A stretch of 64,000 nucleotides of DNA from NCBI GenBank assembly GCA_030737835.1, contig JAUJYN010000064.1, positions 62,001-126,000 on the forward strand, in the 5' to 3' direction. The position numbers and the translations under genes were made by a program. This stretch comes from Acorus gramineus (lineage: Eukaryota > Streptophyta > Magnoliopsida > Acorales > Acoraceae). The notes below the pieces were generated by a model, which did not search any database, was not told where the DNA came from, and worked only from the letters and a program-made list of their open reading frames with translations. Below, piece after piece: positions 35,081 through 47,270 of this stretch. Position 1 is the first letter of the stretch; the number at the start of each line of letters is the position of its first letter.

Positions 35081-36140
35081 TATAAGGATAGTTGTGTGTG
35101 TAATTGGTGGTTATTATGCAAGTGTGTGGGGTATCTGGATGAGTGAGTGTCAAGAGCGGTTGGTTGGGTTAAGGAAGCCGGGTTTTAGCTGTCCTGGCAG
35201 TGAGTTCCCATCAGTAGGTACCGCCGATGCAATCGGAGGAGTACTGAATTTGGGAGTATGCTAGGTAGGGGCTACCGGTAAGAGGTTATTGAATGGTGTC
35301 GCGAGCGTGGAATCGCTCTCCCCTTAGTTGGATCCGCGTAGTACAGCCCCGGCGTTAGACAGGCTCCCGGTCAGAGGACCAGGCGAGCTACGGAGCGGGG
35401 AGAGGCTACCGGTGGACCAGGGGTAGAGAGCAGTCTAAGTCTCTCCCAAAGTCCCAAAATGTCTCCTTTCGGGAGTGAGGGTGTGGATGAGGCGAAGACG
35501 GGTCGCTCGTGACCAAATGGTTTATTCGACCATTCCCGATGATGTTGGGTTCGGTCCTGTAATGGATGATGACGCGAGTATGGTGTCGTTCTCCCCTTCG
35601 TTGGACCCGAGTAGGGACTCCTCAGCGTTAGAGAGGCCTTCCTGACAGAGGGCTCCCCTCAGTAGGCACCTCCTGATTTGGTTTCGGACGGTGCTGAATT
35701 GTGGGAGCGGACCAGGCGGCCTACGGTGTGGAGGAGAGGCTACCGGTGGACCAGGGGTAGAGAACAGTCTAAGTCTCTCCCAAAGTCCCAATATGTCTCC
35801 TGATGGGAGTGAGGGTGTGGATGAGACAAAGACGCGTCGCCTCGTGACTCGGTCGTGGTTCGACCGTTCCCATAGAGGTTGGGTCCGGTCTTGAGATGGA
35901 TGCTGAAGGATATCAGTGGATGATTATCTAGATGTAGATGATCCGGTGAGATTGGTAATGTTCTTTAATAATGATGTCTTCTTCTAGTGTTCCTTTCTGG
36001 ATTAAGGGGCGTTGTGAGGTCGGCGTTGAAACCCGGACTAGGATACTTCGTGTTCCTTGTTTGGTTGTCGGGGTATCCTATATCGGGATTTCATGCTGCT
36101 TTCCCGAGGTTTCTTTTCCCAGTCAAGGGATACCATGGAA
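35081..36140 (+). repeat. Foreign LTR-like block inside element B
   Basis: Replaces the protease and most of the reverse transcriptase. It contains two related units (about 35,180-35,520 and 35,600-35,890) with phrases such as GACAGAGGGCTCCC, GTAGGTACC, ACCGGTGGACCAGGGGTAG and CAGTCTAAGTCTCTC. These match the LTR fragment at 54,130-54,500 and, more weakly, the LTRs of A and B themselves. It therefore comes from the LTR of a related family. Confidence 0.75.
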
Positions 36141-36724
36141 GCATCAGATAGATGGAAGATCAAGTGCGAGTTTTGGGTAGAGGTTAAGGCCTTTTGGGCT
36201 GAGGGATTTCTGGTGAAGGCATATCTGTGGACCCGGGTAAGACGCTTGCTATGTCGAATTGGCGTAGACCGTCGAGCCCCGCATGGATTCGGAGCTTCCG
36301 GAGTTTGGCGGTTATTGCAGGCGGTTTGACGAGGATTCTCGAAGATAGCTGTTCCTTTTACCCGCCTTACTCGGAGGGATATCCGGTTCGTGTGGTCCCC
36401 TTCTTGCGAGGAGAGCTTCCTGGAGTTTACTCGGAGGCTCACCTTAGCGCCAATTCTTACCTCTCCGTCTTGGAGTGGTGGGTTCGCAGTGGGTAAGGGT
36501 GTGTCCGCGATCCTGCTCACGTCATCCCGTTCGAGCCGTCGTCTCTGAGCCGGACAGTCATTCGTGGAGCAGTAGATTGTGATCATGGACCGCCGCGTGA
36601 GGAGGCTCTGCACCAAGACCGTCCAGTTGGTCGAGGTGCGATGGCAGCACCGTTCCGGTGTTAAGGACACTTGGGAGCTCATGGAGGCCAGGTTCGACGC
36701 GTATCCGCATCTTTCCCCTCCTAG
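36141..36724 (+). pseudogene. Pol remnants of element B (RT tail and chromodomain)
   Basis: 36,150-36,497 matches the region of A from about 4,595 to 4,925 (end of reverse transcriptase), with several frameshifts. At about 36,498 it jumps to sequence matching A at about 6,600, deleting RNase H and the whole integrase core. 36,579-36,724 is the chromodomain segment (VEVRWQHRSG), still readable. No active enzyme can be made. Confidence 0.85.
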
Positions 36725-36757
36725 ATGTTTTTGGCGAATTTTGGGGACAAAATTTCC

Positions 36758-36771
36758 TAAGGGGGGAATAA
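36758..36771 (+). other. Polypurine tract of element B
   Basis: AAGGGGGGAATAA just before the right LTR, slightly altered compared with element A. Confidence 0.75.
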
Positions 36772-39700
36772 TGTTATATATGTGTCACTTTTAACCTGTT
36801 GGTAACCGTTAGAGCGCCCTGGCGGTTTTTAAAATTTTTAGGGTTTTCGATCGGAACCGCATAATTTCAGACTGTTAGCTATCGTCTGAGCTAGAGGACT
36901 CCGATTGGAAATCTGACTGCATATTTGGTGTCCTGGTGCCATTTCTGACCTCCCACGAAAATTTCATTGAATTCCGGCATCGTTTGCAAAAATTTTCCAG
37001 TTCCGGGGCGTATCCGGGTTTTTAAGTCGTGCTCTACTTAAAAGAAATCAAAAATCACCTCGTCACTATTCATCGTCTCTCCCGTCGAGATTTCTCTCTC
37101 CCCTCCTCCGTTTTTCTTCCGTTCAAGCCCCCTAGACCCCTCGAAATCGAAAACCCAAAGCACGGGAAGTGTAGATCGGGTCCCGATCTACACACCGGTG
37201 TCTTCAAATCCGAATTCCGACGACTTTAGCCTCCCCGACCTCCCCTCTCTCTCCTCTGTTTTGGCCCATATTGGTGGTGGAGCTAGATCGGGGCGTGAGA
37301 AGGCTTTTGGGAAGGGTTTCGGCGCGTGGAGAGCGTCCGGACTTCGCTCCCTCCCCTCGGTAAGCCTTCTTTCCCTCCTTTTTCTTGCTTAGATGAATGC
37401 TAGGGAGGGGTTTTTGTGTTTGGGGGTGGTCGGAGGCTGTGGGGGTCGTCGGAGGGCGGTCGGGGGTGGTTGGAAGGTGGTTTGGGTGGTCTCGGGCAGT
37501 GGTGGTGGCGCTCGGGCTGCGGCAGGTCGTCCGGGCCAAGCAGCAGCAGCAGCAGCAGCCAGGCGGCGCCAGGTCGGGTGCGCGCGGGCAGGCGCGCGTG
37601 CGTGCGCGGGCGCGCGTACGCGCGGCGTGCGCGCGAGGGCGTGCGGGCCTGGTGCAGGGTGCTGGTCGGCCTGGGCGAGCAGGGGCTGGGCTGGGCGAGC
37701 AGGGGCTGGTGCTGGGCGAGCAGAGGCCGAGCTGGGCGGCTGGTGCGCGTGGAGCAGTCGCGCGGGTGCGCGGACGGCGTGCGCGAGGCCGTGGCTGAGG
37801 GTGCGGATGGCGTGCGCGAGGCCGTGGCGTGCGCGAGCCGTGGCTGAGGGTGCGGACGGCGTGTGCGGAGGCGGCGGCGAGGCCGTGGCGGTGCGCGGAG
37901 GCCGCGGCGAGGCGTGGCGGTGCGCGGAGGGCGCGGTGAGGCCGCGGTGGTGCGCGCGAAGCGCGGCGAGGTGCGGCGAGGTGCGTGCGAGGTGCGCGCG
38001 AGGTGCGGCGAGGTGGCGGAGGTGCGCGCGGGGTGCGCGCGAGGCGGGGCACTGCGTGCGGGGGCGCGCGGGGTGCTCGCGGACCGGCGCGAGGCGTGCG
38101 GGGCCCGCGGTGGCGCGTCCGGGCGGTGGCCGACCGTGCGGGTGGTTGCCGGGGGCCGTGCGGGTGGTTGCCGAGGCCGCGGGTAGTTGTTGGGGAAGTG
38201 TTGGATGTTTGGTTGTGTGTGTTATGTATTTAATGATAATTGTGGATTAATACTTACCAAATAATATCTGTCTTGCAGATCTCGACAGACGGTCGCGCGT
38301 CGACCCAGATACTGGTGAGTGGGACAATCCAACCCAGTCGAGAGGTGTTATACGCACTTGGGCGTATACCGACCTCTCCTGGGGCGTCTTGGATGAATAT
38401 TAACCTGCAATAATATGTATCCATGATTGTATAATTTATGTGTAGAATGCATGCTTCCCTAGTCTTTGCATGTTAGGGACTTGCACCCTTAGGATATGCG
38501 TATGAGCCATGCAGCATGTCCCCTGTTTACATGCTAGGAAACCCGGCCTATGCATGTGTCCTACTAGTTTTATTTATTAAATTAAATACTAGTATCTGTT
38601 GAATTGCATGTTATAGTGATTATTTTAGGGGAGGGGCCTTGCGAGGACAGCGGTGAGACCCGGGTTAGGGTACACCGTGTTCCTTGTTTGGTTGTCGGAG
38701 CGTCCTATAACGGGAACTCACGCTGCCCTCCCGAGTTGCTTTCCCCCAAGAATATTTCACTATGATATAACCTTATGCATGTTCCCCGCATCGTAGTTAT
38801 GCGCCCTGGTGGGTTCTGAGGAATTCAGAACGTTAGAGTTGTATGTTTGGTATGATTATTAGCATGAGTAGTGAATATTATAGGGGAGGGACCTTGCGAG
38901 GACAGCGGTGAGACCCGTGTTAGGGTACTCCGTGTTCCTTGTTTGGTTGTCGGGGTACCCTGTATCGGGAACTCACGCCGCCCTCCCGAGTTTCTTTCCC
39001 CCAGTGGTATTCCAACACTGCTTTTGATTGTACTGTTTCCCCGCATCTTGGTTATGCGCGCTGGAGGAACTCTGAAGAGTTCATGACATTTGAGTTGGAG
39101 AGATGCGTTGTCGGCGGATCCGAGTGGATCATATGCGATGGATAGGCTGTTCTGTTGCCCTGCGTTGGATCCTTTAGAGACTACCTCGGCGTTAGACAGG
39201 TTGTCCCGTGCAGGGGCTCCCACTAGTAGGCGCCTCCTGGTTTGATGAAGGACTGTGCTGAACATGGGAGTGGCCAAACAACCGCGGAGTGAGGAGAGAC
39301 TATCGGTGGACCAAGGGTGACCAACAGCCTAGTCAGTCCCAAAATCCTATGTCACCCGTGGTAGGGTGAGGGTGAGGGTGTAGTGGGTTGTCGATGAGCG
39401 ACCCACTGGTTTTGTTTATGAATGTTTATCAGTCCCAAAATCCTATGTCACCTTTGGAAAGGTGAGGGTGAGGGTGTAGTGGGTTGTCGATGAGCGACCC
39501 GCTGGTCTTGTTTATTGATGATAGTTAGTCCCAAAATCCTGAGTCCCCTGTTGAGGGGTAAGGGTGAGGGTATGATCTGGATTGGATAAATGGTTATGTT
39601 GTTCCTGCCCCTTTGAGGCGGGATGAATGGCTGGATTAATATGTTGTGGTCAATATTGTCTGTGATGCATGGGTTGTGCCATTCACTGAGCGTGTGGCTC

Positions 39701-40130
39701 ACCCCTCGCATATGTTTTTCCCCAGTTGCCACTGAGCTGGAGCTGGAGCCGGAGCAGCAGTTGGAGCTTTCCGAGGGATTTCTTCAGTAGCGGAGCAGCG
39801 CTACGTCCGCGAGTACCAGAGGCTATCAGCATCCCTTTCCTTGGCTGTATGTATTGTATTTTCGTGCTGAGCACGTTTGTATATGTTCAGTTATATATTT
39901 GTGTATATTGGCTCTCACAGGACGTATGATTGTGTATCGAGTCTGTAGAATGTTTATTCACAGATTCAGTCTTTTGCTTCCGCATTAGGTGTATATATCA
40001 TGTCAGCTTCTTGTCGTTGTGTGTCATTCTGTTTATTGTGTATGATATATATTGTTGACCTCCTGTGTAGGTTTCTGATATGATATATACATTTGCCGCG
40101 TTCCGGGGTTGGCCGCCCTGGGGCGTGACA
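36772..40130 (+). repeat. Right LTR of element B (3,359 bp)
   Basis: Nearly identical to the left LTR. Differences seen are scattered substitutions (for example in the first 300 bp) and small indels in the GC-rich block (a longer CAG run at about 37,540-37,560 and one repeat unit fewer near 37,780). Hairpin at 37,168-37,192, 36-nt block at 38,279-38,314, acceptor at 39,724-39,725. Confidence 0.95.
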
Positions 40131-40275
40131 ACAGAGTAGCTTAAAAATGTAATCGTTTTCCAACATAAGATCACGGTCACCAATTAATACCGATCACGGT
40201 TTACAAATTGTGATCTAATTCTTTTGATCATGGTTTTTAGCCGTGATCTTTGACCTTTTTTTTGTAATAGTAGCT

Positions 40276-41339
40276 GCTTTAACAAAGTTAACCTTTGATC
40301 CATTTGTTTGGTCATCATGAACAACTCCTTTATAGCTTCAACTATAGCAATTCTATCCTCAATGTCTTCAAGTCATGGCATGCAATACCATAGTCATGGG
40401 TGTGTAATACTCTACTGACTGCCTCTACTGATCATTGTTTTGAAGCATCCAGATTTTACTACTCACATTCTTGATCAGATTCATGTCATCTTCCCATGAA
40501 AAAAATTTGAAAAATGATACACTCAGTCACATTTACCATCCAAAACTCAGACCTTAAGTGTTTTCATTTTTTTTAAAATAGTAGACATCATCTAATAAGG
40601 TATATGCTTTAATGAAAAGTACATGTTGCTCCATTTCGAGTTAAATGAATCCATTTTCCATAAGTGTAAGAAAATTTTTAATAAGGTATATACATCATCT
40701 AACGAAGTATATACTTTAATGAGTCCGTAATGAGGTATATAGGTCTGTGTTTTGAACTGAGAATAAAACTGAGTGTAGCAGAACTCAAAAAATTTGCACC
40801 TAATGGTGTCTTTGGTTGACTACTATTAGTGAAAATAGTGAACATGCTATCAATTAATATCAAGGAGAGACATGTTATTGGACATGATATAATAACTATC
40901 AATGTTATTTTTACCTTCCTATCTGGGCAAGCCCAAAACCATCTCCCGATCGAGATAGGATATGGTACACGGAATTGTTTTTGCACTTTCTTTCCAAAAA
41001 ATCAAGTAATATACGTTACGTTGTTGGTCCCGGGGAAGACGCAGTGTTTGATTGTTCCATGCATCTTGCAATTGATTTTCATGTTACTTTTACACACAAG
41101 AAATTATGTGAAAAGAAAATATGTGTCCAATTGAAACTAAAAGATTTATATGTTATATGGAGTGAATGATTGTTTACGAGAATTAAGGTTCTTATTGGAA
41201 ATATCAAATAAAAAAAGGTGAAAGATCTCACCACCATCAAATAAGAAAGGTAATAAAAACAAAATATCTGACTTGATATCAAATAATTAAGAGAATAAAT
41301 CATATTGATTTTATTCTTATTTACGAAGTCAATAAATGA
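40276..41339. other. AT-rich spacer with a dispersed repeat
   Basis: No supported gene. 40,560-40,745 resembles 46,615-46,800 (shared phrases: AAAATAGTA, CATCTAAT(A/G)AGGTA, GAGGTATATA-like), so both are copies of an old repeat. Confidence 0.4.
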
Positions 41340-41645
41340 CCTATATTAATTAGTGAGTAATTAAGGATATATATGAATATATATGGGCTACTTTTAGAAA
41401 TGTTTTAATGTTATATTATTGGACTTCATTACAAGATTTGACTTTTTAGATTTTCTAGATTTTTTTATTTTTCTCACAACACCTTATAAAAGGATGTGAA
41501 GGGGTTGTGTTATTTTCAATTTAAATAAATCAATAAAAAAGAAAAGTTCTCTAAAGTTTGTGTGTTCTTTCTTTTGAATCTTATGGTGAGAGTGGTGTAG
41601 TGTTTTTCAAAGCACCAAGGGGTATCAGAGGGATAACCAACAGCT
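41340..41645 (+). repeat. Probable remnant of a Copia-like LTR and primer-binding site
   Basis: A TATA-like CTTATAAAAGG at 41,484, then an A-rich leader, and GGTATCAGAGGG at 41,624-41,635, close to the initiator-Met primer-binding sequence. No partner LTR or coding part was found nearby. Confidence 0.4.
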
Positions 41646-42109
41646 CTTTTTAGTTTGGAGAGTTATTTTTTTCAATAATAAGCTCTGTAAAAACATTAAC
41701 TATCATTCTATTTTACCCAAATCTGAAGACTTATTTATTTACAATCCAATAAAAATAGTACAACTAACTGTACTCCATAGTGGAATCCCATTCATTTTCA
41801 TTATCGCTGATATATAAAACTGATTTATTTACAAAGGTTACATGGTAGCTAGATTACTTGTTATAGAAGTACATGAAAAACAGCATATGAATCAATTAAC
41901 ACATATTTTACTAAAAAATATATACAAATCGGAAAGGAGACACAAAAGGAAAATGGAAATGATCCTCAAGTCATGAACAAGAACAATGTGGGATTTGGGC
42001 CGTCAAGAGGAAATCTATTAATACCCGTTGATAGTTTTAATTATACCTATTGAAGATGAAAATGAGTTTTTTGTTGAAAGCTTCTTTACAAATCATGAAA
42101 CCAAACGCT

Positions 42110-42794
42110 CCCTAAGAAGGTACTCCTGTAAAAATCTACTTGAATATGAACTTTAATGTGTGGATGTCTGAGAAGGCACTCCCAAGAAATTACATGAAAA
42201 TTAAGGTACTTCGATATGATGACGCCCAAGAAGTCACTCTTCCAAGAAGCTACCTAAAAAGGTACTTCAATATGAGGACTCCTAAGAATTGTCAATATTG
42301 GAATTTGGGGTTCTTTTGAAAGCCTGGTTCTGGTTCGTGTCGCGATGAATCAGATCACCGCTTAGAGAGTCGTTTCTGAGTTGCTCGACAGCTTCTCAAA
42401 AAAGACGTGGTTGTTGTGATTGCCACATGTTTTCTTAAAAAGCAAGAAAAATTGGTGTTTCTGTTGATCGCCTTCCTGAGGAAATTGGGTGGGTTCTCCT
42501 TTCTAAGCTACGGCCGGCCGCACACAGAGGTTAAAACGGGGAATTCTTTCTACTAGACAAGAATTTGAAAATGGGCTGTTAAAATGTCAGAGGGTGCCGG
42601 TTACTCTAACCTAGCTTGCTTGGGTCTGATGGCTAGTTTAGACTAGCCACTTGGTACCTGGGTTTTGGATCTTCTCAATTTGGACAGCACCAGGGTGTAG
42701 AATTGGTTTGGTTTGCCTAGGTTTAAAAGGGGTTTAACCAGGATTTTAGAGAGGGTTTACAAAGAGTGGATGTTGGTGGGAAATAGGTTTCTTC

Positions 42795-42826
<32 letters not shown>

Positions 42827-43720
42827 AGGAGTGGGATGATCAAGTGAGTGTAATATGTGGAATTCAAGGATCCTTTATTGTGTAAAAGATTTTAAACCCC
42901 TCTATTTATAGTAAAAATGATGCAAGGGAGTTACCTCTGGACAATAGATCAATTTAGGTAATAGGGTAGTTGATTAGACTCTCCATTAGATCTTTGTTTT
43001 CTAAAACTTAGTCCAAGAGGGGGACGGCTACTTGGATTGAGCTGTCGGGCTCGGGCGGTTGGGTTTAACAACCCACCTTGCATCATGACCTGTCATACGT
43101 CCCATCTTTGACAAACGGTGGAATAGGGCAGTCACTTGGATTGAGCCATCAAAGATAGGCGGCTAAGAGAAACAAACCGCCTAAATGATTAGCATTTAAT
43201 GTCAACTTTATGTCCCATCTAAGGGAAGCGGTTGGGGAACAGCATGTTCAATTGAGCCGTCAGGGAGGGGCAGCTGGTTTGAAGTAGCCGCCTAGGTTCT
43301 GGCCTCTTAATTTTTCTAAGTGTTCGGCCAGGTCTTCTTTCTTCTTTGCTCCCTCTAATTTCCTTATGTAGTTTCTTATATGGTCCAAAAGTGGATCATT
43401 TTGAATATTACTTGAGATAACTTTCTTTTTTTTAGACGGTCAAAATTGGGGTATTTACAATAATGTAGTCCTTCACGAAATTACCTCAAAAGGCACTTCA
43501 ATATGAGGATGCTTGAGAAGAGATAGTTTTGCAAGAAGCTACCTAAAAAAAGATACTTCGATATAAGGATGTTTGAGAATGAGCTATTGTAGGAAGCTAC
43601 CTAAACAGTTACTATGATACGAGGATGCTTGAGAATGCACTCTTAAAAGAAGCTATCTAAAAAGGTACTTTGATATGAGTATGCCTGAGAACGCACTCCC
43701 ATCAGGAATGATTCCCCACA
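42110..43720. repeat. Tandem array of ~60-bp units, split by an insertion
   Basis: About three units at 42,110-42,289 and about four at 43,470-43,720, each resembling AAGCTACCTAAAAAGG, TACTTCGATATGAGGATG and a following CTTGAGAATGCACTC part. The array is continuous if the element at 42,290-43,459 is removed. Confidence 0.7.
42290..43459 (-). mobile_element. Probable solo LTR (1,170 bp) in the tandem array
   Basis: On the minus strand it starts TGTAAATACCCCAATTTTG and ends CCAATATTGACA, giving TG...CA ends. Flanks AGAAT (42,285-42,289) and ATAAT (43,460-43,464) differ at one base and may be an old 5-bp duplication. It includes a CT microsatellite (42,796-42,828). No coding frame. It is unrelated to the Tekay LTRs. 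Confidence 0.55.
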
Positions 43721-43724
43721 TGAC

Positions 43725-43975
43725 TGGGGCGGACTAGTACTATCATTTGACAAGGGGTAATTCCCTGCGTAACCCGAGAATACCATTTTACAAGGAGTGG
43801 TGCCCTGCGCAACCCGGTGAAAATCTGTGCTTTCATTTGACTTGAGGCGGTGTTCCACATGACCCGATGAAAATCGGTGCGACCATTTGACACAAGATGG
43901 TACCCCATGCAACCCAATTAAAACTGGTGCTAAAGTATGATATGAGGAGCTAGTGATTGCTCCATGCAACTTAGA
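43725..43975. repeat. Second tandem array, ~50-bp units
   Basis: Four imperfect units resembling ACCATTTGACAAGAGG, TGGTGCCCTGCGCAACCC and GATGAAAATCGGTGC. Directly follows the first array. Frames across it are repeats, not a gene. Confidence 0.65.
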
Positions 43976-44704
43976 ACGGACAATTGCTACATTGTATTTT
44001 TTTTTAAGAATGATGTTTCATAGGATTTGATCCCTTGACATCTTTCACAAAGGTGGGAGGTTTTTACCGATTTAACCAAAACTCAGTTCGTAATTGCTAT
44101 ACTTTATTAAGAGAGGTTGGTGCCCTGCGCATGAAGAAGCATAGACTTAGGTGCGTCCACCACCAAGCACTAACCCAAGATACATCAATGCATAATAAGG
44201 AAGCTTACTAGAAGAATTTGTCTAATGTAGTGGACTTCAGGAGTCTTTTGGCCAAGGCTGTAAAAAATTCGGGCTTTATGGATGGGTTGGTCCCAGTGCA
44301 AGGCAGACTCCTATGATTGTACAAATACACACTCATATTTGTAAAATATCAATTGAGTTCGGTTATGAAGTGTGAACTTTTAATAGCCCCTGATCGTAGA
44401 CTTGCTTACTGTTAGGCTTCATGATCATGAAGTGGATGATCCAAGTATACGAAAGACTCCCTGTATGCACACTCCAAAAGGCCTTAATTTTGACTCTCCT
44501 TTGGGAGTTTGGACACACTGCTCTATGGGTTTTCCATCACAGGAAGTGTAGCCATCCTGATCTTCATAAAAAAAACATCGAGATCTCACAAAGATTAGGA
44601 GTGCAGTTGGAATGGTTTGAACTATTTTATTCCTTCTTTTCTCAATGCCCTTTCTAACAAAGGACCTGGGAGGATGGACTTCTCCAATGAGGGGATTCCT
44701 TTTC

Positions 44705-45170
44705 CATAGATTTAGTCTCACATCGCCTAATAAGAATAGATAGTCTGTGCTTGTATGTGAGTATAACTCTTACACACCAAATCATATTTTATAGACGTGA
44801 GCCCATTAAAAGATAAAACATACATCTTGTTGTGTGGGCTTGGACACTATGACTGATACCAAAGCCTATCCATTACACAATAGTGAATAAGAATGTGCGG
44901 CCCATTAGGAGGGATGATTGTGACGCATGACCTGTTGATTGGAAGATGAGCAAGGATAGACAAGAGGCCCACAATCCTAAAGGCCCATGGATTGGATAAG
45001 AGTGAGATGGGCCCCCACACTATGGGTTTAGTCTCACATTGTCTAATAGAGGAAGATAGTTTGCTTATATGTTAGCATAACTCTTATAAATCAAGATGCA
45101 TTTTAAAGTTGTGATCTCACTCAGGGGCAAAACAGACAATATCTTGTTATGTAAGCTTGGAACATTATGC
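44705..45170 (+). mobile_element. TRIM-like element (two short LTR-like repeats)
   Basis: Two similar ~140-150-bp segments in direct orientation: about 44,708-44,860 and 45,028-45,168. Both start TTTAGTCTCACAT and contain AACTCTTA(C/T)A and ATCTTGTT(G/A)TGT. The first is followed by GATACCAAAGCC, like a methionine primer-binding site, and a purine-rich stretch (GAGATGGG) precedes the second. A size of about 460 bp with no coding region fits a terminal-repeat retrotransposon in miniature. Confidence 0.5.
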
Positions 45171-47262
45171 CTATCTTAGTTATTCTTGCTGGAGTATATG
45201 AAGGCCGAAGAGACAACCTGACTATAGTGGCAGTTGATAAAGTACTGCTGAGATCAATAAGATTGTTACAAACTGAGTTTTATTAGCGAGGGTGTGATAG
45301 GTTCCAGAGTTTGTCAATGGCATGTGTGCCTTGTGCTGCTGTGTGAACCTCTTCAGGAGTGCATTACTTGGGCTTCGGGAATACTTCTTATTGGGTACTG
45401 GCATGAAGGATTGGTAGAAGGTGTGCCATCTCGAAGTGAGTTTCCACAGTGTTACCATGACATATCACCCCTTTGGACAGAAGTTTCTTTCCTAAAGTCC
45501 ACAAACTTGTTCTGCATCTTGTAATTAGGACGTTGATAAATACATGTTTTGTTGGAATGGACTAATGCATCCTTAAATTACATCACTCTTTCATTACGGC
45601 GTTTACTTTTAATGAACCATAACTTGTCACATAGAATAACATTTGGATCCATCTAGGACTTTAATTGGAATAGAAGGTCCACCATATTTTGTTACTTCTT
45701 ATCTGAGTAATTTTTGAGGCACCTATACACCTTAAAAATGATGATAAATTCCCCTCCACAATAGCATTCACAGAAAAAATACAACGAAGATTTCAAAATT
45801 TGATTTTCAAACCTAAAAAACTGTCAAAAGTATTGACAAATTCATCCAGATTGTTAAATTTTAAGAAAATTTTCTAAAATATTGATTTCTCACCCAAGTG
45901 AAAATTGCAACTAACACCCAAACAACTGATTATTAATAAAAAGAACTGTGTTAAATTTGACTTTTTTTAAAAAAATGTTTATGTCCACTACATATCATAT
46001 AAATATATAAACTTATTTCAAGTAAACACTTTTTTATATTACGATGTAAGCAATGATGTATGGGGTTAGATCACCGGCATTAAATTTGAACATCAAATCA
46101 ATGGGTTTACTTCTACAAATTTTACATTACTTATAAAAGTCATCCATATAATAATTAATTTAATGGACTGGCTAATCTCTATGCAAATGATAAACAACAA
46201 AATGCACGCTTCGGATGAGGTCTGAGGTTTTTAGTTTTTATTAACAGTTGGAAGTTTTTTTTATATATAAAAAATGATAAAATAGGTATGATGTTGTACA
46301 AAGTCAAACTCAAGGTAAAACGTTACAATTGGGATACCTGGCAAGATTGAAGGTAAGGTTATATTGAGCAGTATAAATCTAATGTGATACGTGCACAATG
46401 AAAACAAAATTCAATTCCTTGTACAGTAAATTTAGTTGAAAATTAAAATTTTTTATACTACATCAATCTCCATCACATATCTAATATTTTTCCATTCAAC
46501 TGATTCTAGACCTAGTTTCCTGACTATTAACATTCATAAATTTACAAGAAGTCCATTCAAGTGGGATAATGTTACGTCCAACTTCAATTCCAGTCTCAAT
46601 TCCAGTCTACACGTGTTTCGAAATTTTTGAAAATAGTATATCTCATCTAATGAGGTACATGTTTTTATAAAAAATGAAGCACATACTCCAATAAATTGCA
46701 TGGATGCATTTATAGAAAATGTAAAAAAAAAAATTTCAGAGCATATGCCTTGTTAACGTAAACATATACGTCATTAATTTTCTACCGATACATATAGAAC
46801 TGAAATTGAGGCTGAAAATAGATCTAGGCGTAACAACGCCCAAATGATGCAATTTCCCCGACAATTTACTTTTGTCTAATATGTTCTAGATGCAATTTCC
46901 CCGTCAAGTAACAACAACGTGTGTTTTGATTTAATTTTTTTCCACCTTGTTTTTGGTAGTTAGATTCATTTTCAAATTTTGAATTAGACACTTGGAGGGA
47001 AGCATGACTCTTGTGGCATAGTGTGGAAGTGCGCACAATACCTGGGCAACAAATTAAATTAACATGCAAGGAACACAGATTGTGCGATATTGAGATGCAA
47101 GACTTACATATACAGTGGAGACTGAAAAGGACTATTTTGCTAATATGCCCTTCCAACTGTCCTGATCATTAACGTTGTAATATGAAATCATTAATCTTAA
47201 CCCTGGATCATGTATAAGTTCATCTAAATTGAAATCAACACGAGCCTTTTCGAAGGGGTTTC
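45171..47262. other. AT-rich spacer
   Basis: No supported gene or RNA. It contains the 46,615-46,800 copy of the dispersed repeat also seen at 40,560-40,745. Short open frames show no recognisable family. Confidence 0.4.
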
Positions 47263-47270
47263 ATCTTTTG

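Larger units (their letters stand above)
30258..40130 (+). mobile_element. Tekay-type element B, non-autonomous and chimeric
   Basis: The left LTR (30,258-33,629) and right LTR (36,772-40,130) are nearly identical. The interior is only 3.1 kb: primer-binding site, gag, then a 1.1-kb block of foreign LTR-like sequence, a broken piece of reverse transcriptase, a deletion of RNase H and integrase, a chromodomain remnant and the polypurine tract. Flanks are ACAGG (30,253-30,257) and ACAGA (40,131-40,135), probably a 5-bp duplication with one change. The LTRs are close to those of A in their outer parts but differ in the GC-rich block. It must have moved using proteins from another element. Confidence 0.93.
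28325..40273. mobile_element. Non-autonomous CACTA-like element, split by element B
   Basis: The left end starts CACTACTACAAAAACTG at 28,325. The right end reads, inward, CTACTATTACAAAAAAAAAGG near 40,273, so the last bases have decayed. Subterminal repeats of GATCACGG/CCGTGATC occur many times at 28,350-28,460, 29,985-30,257 and 40,160-40,250; such repeats bind the transposase in CACTA elements. The flanking GCT on both sides may be a 3-bp duplication. Without element B the element is about 2.1 kb and has no coding frame. Confidence 0.75.

Noticed and set aside
42785-42835. CT repeat as a CRISPR or satellite array
   Set aside because: Simple microsatellite without spacers; CRISPR is not expected in a plant nuclear genome.
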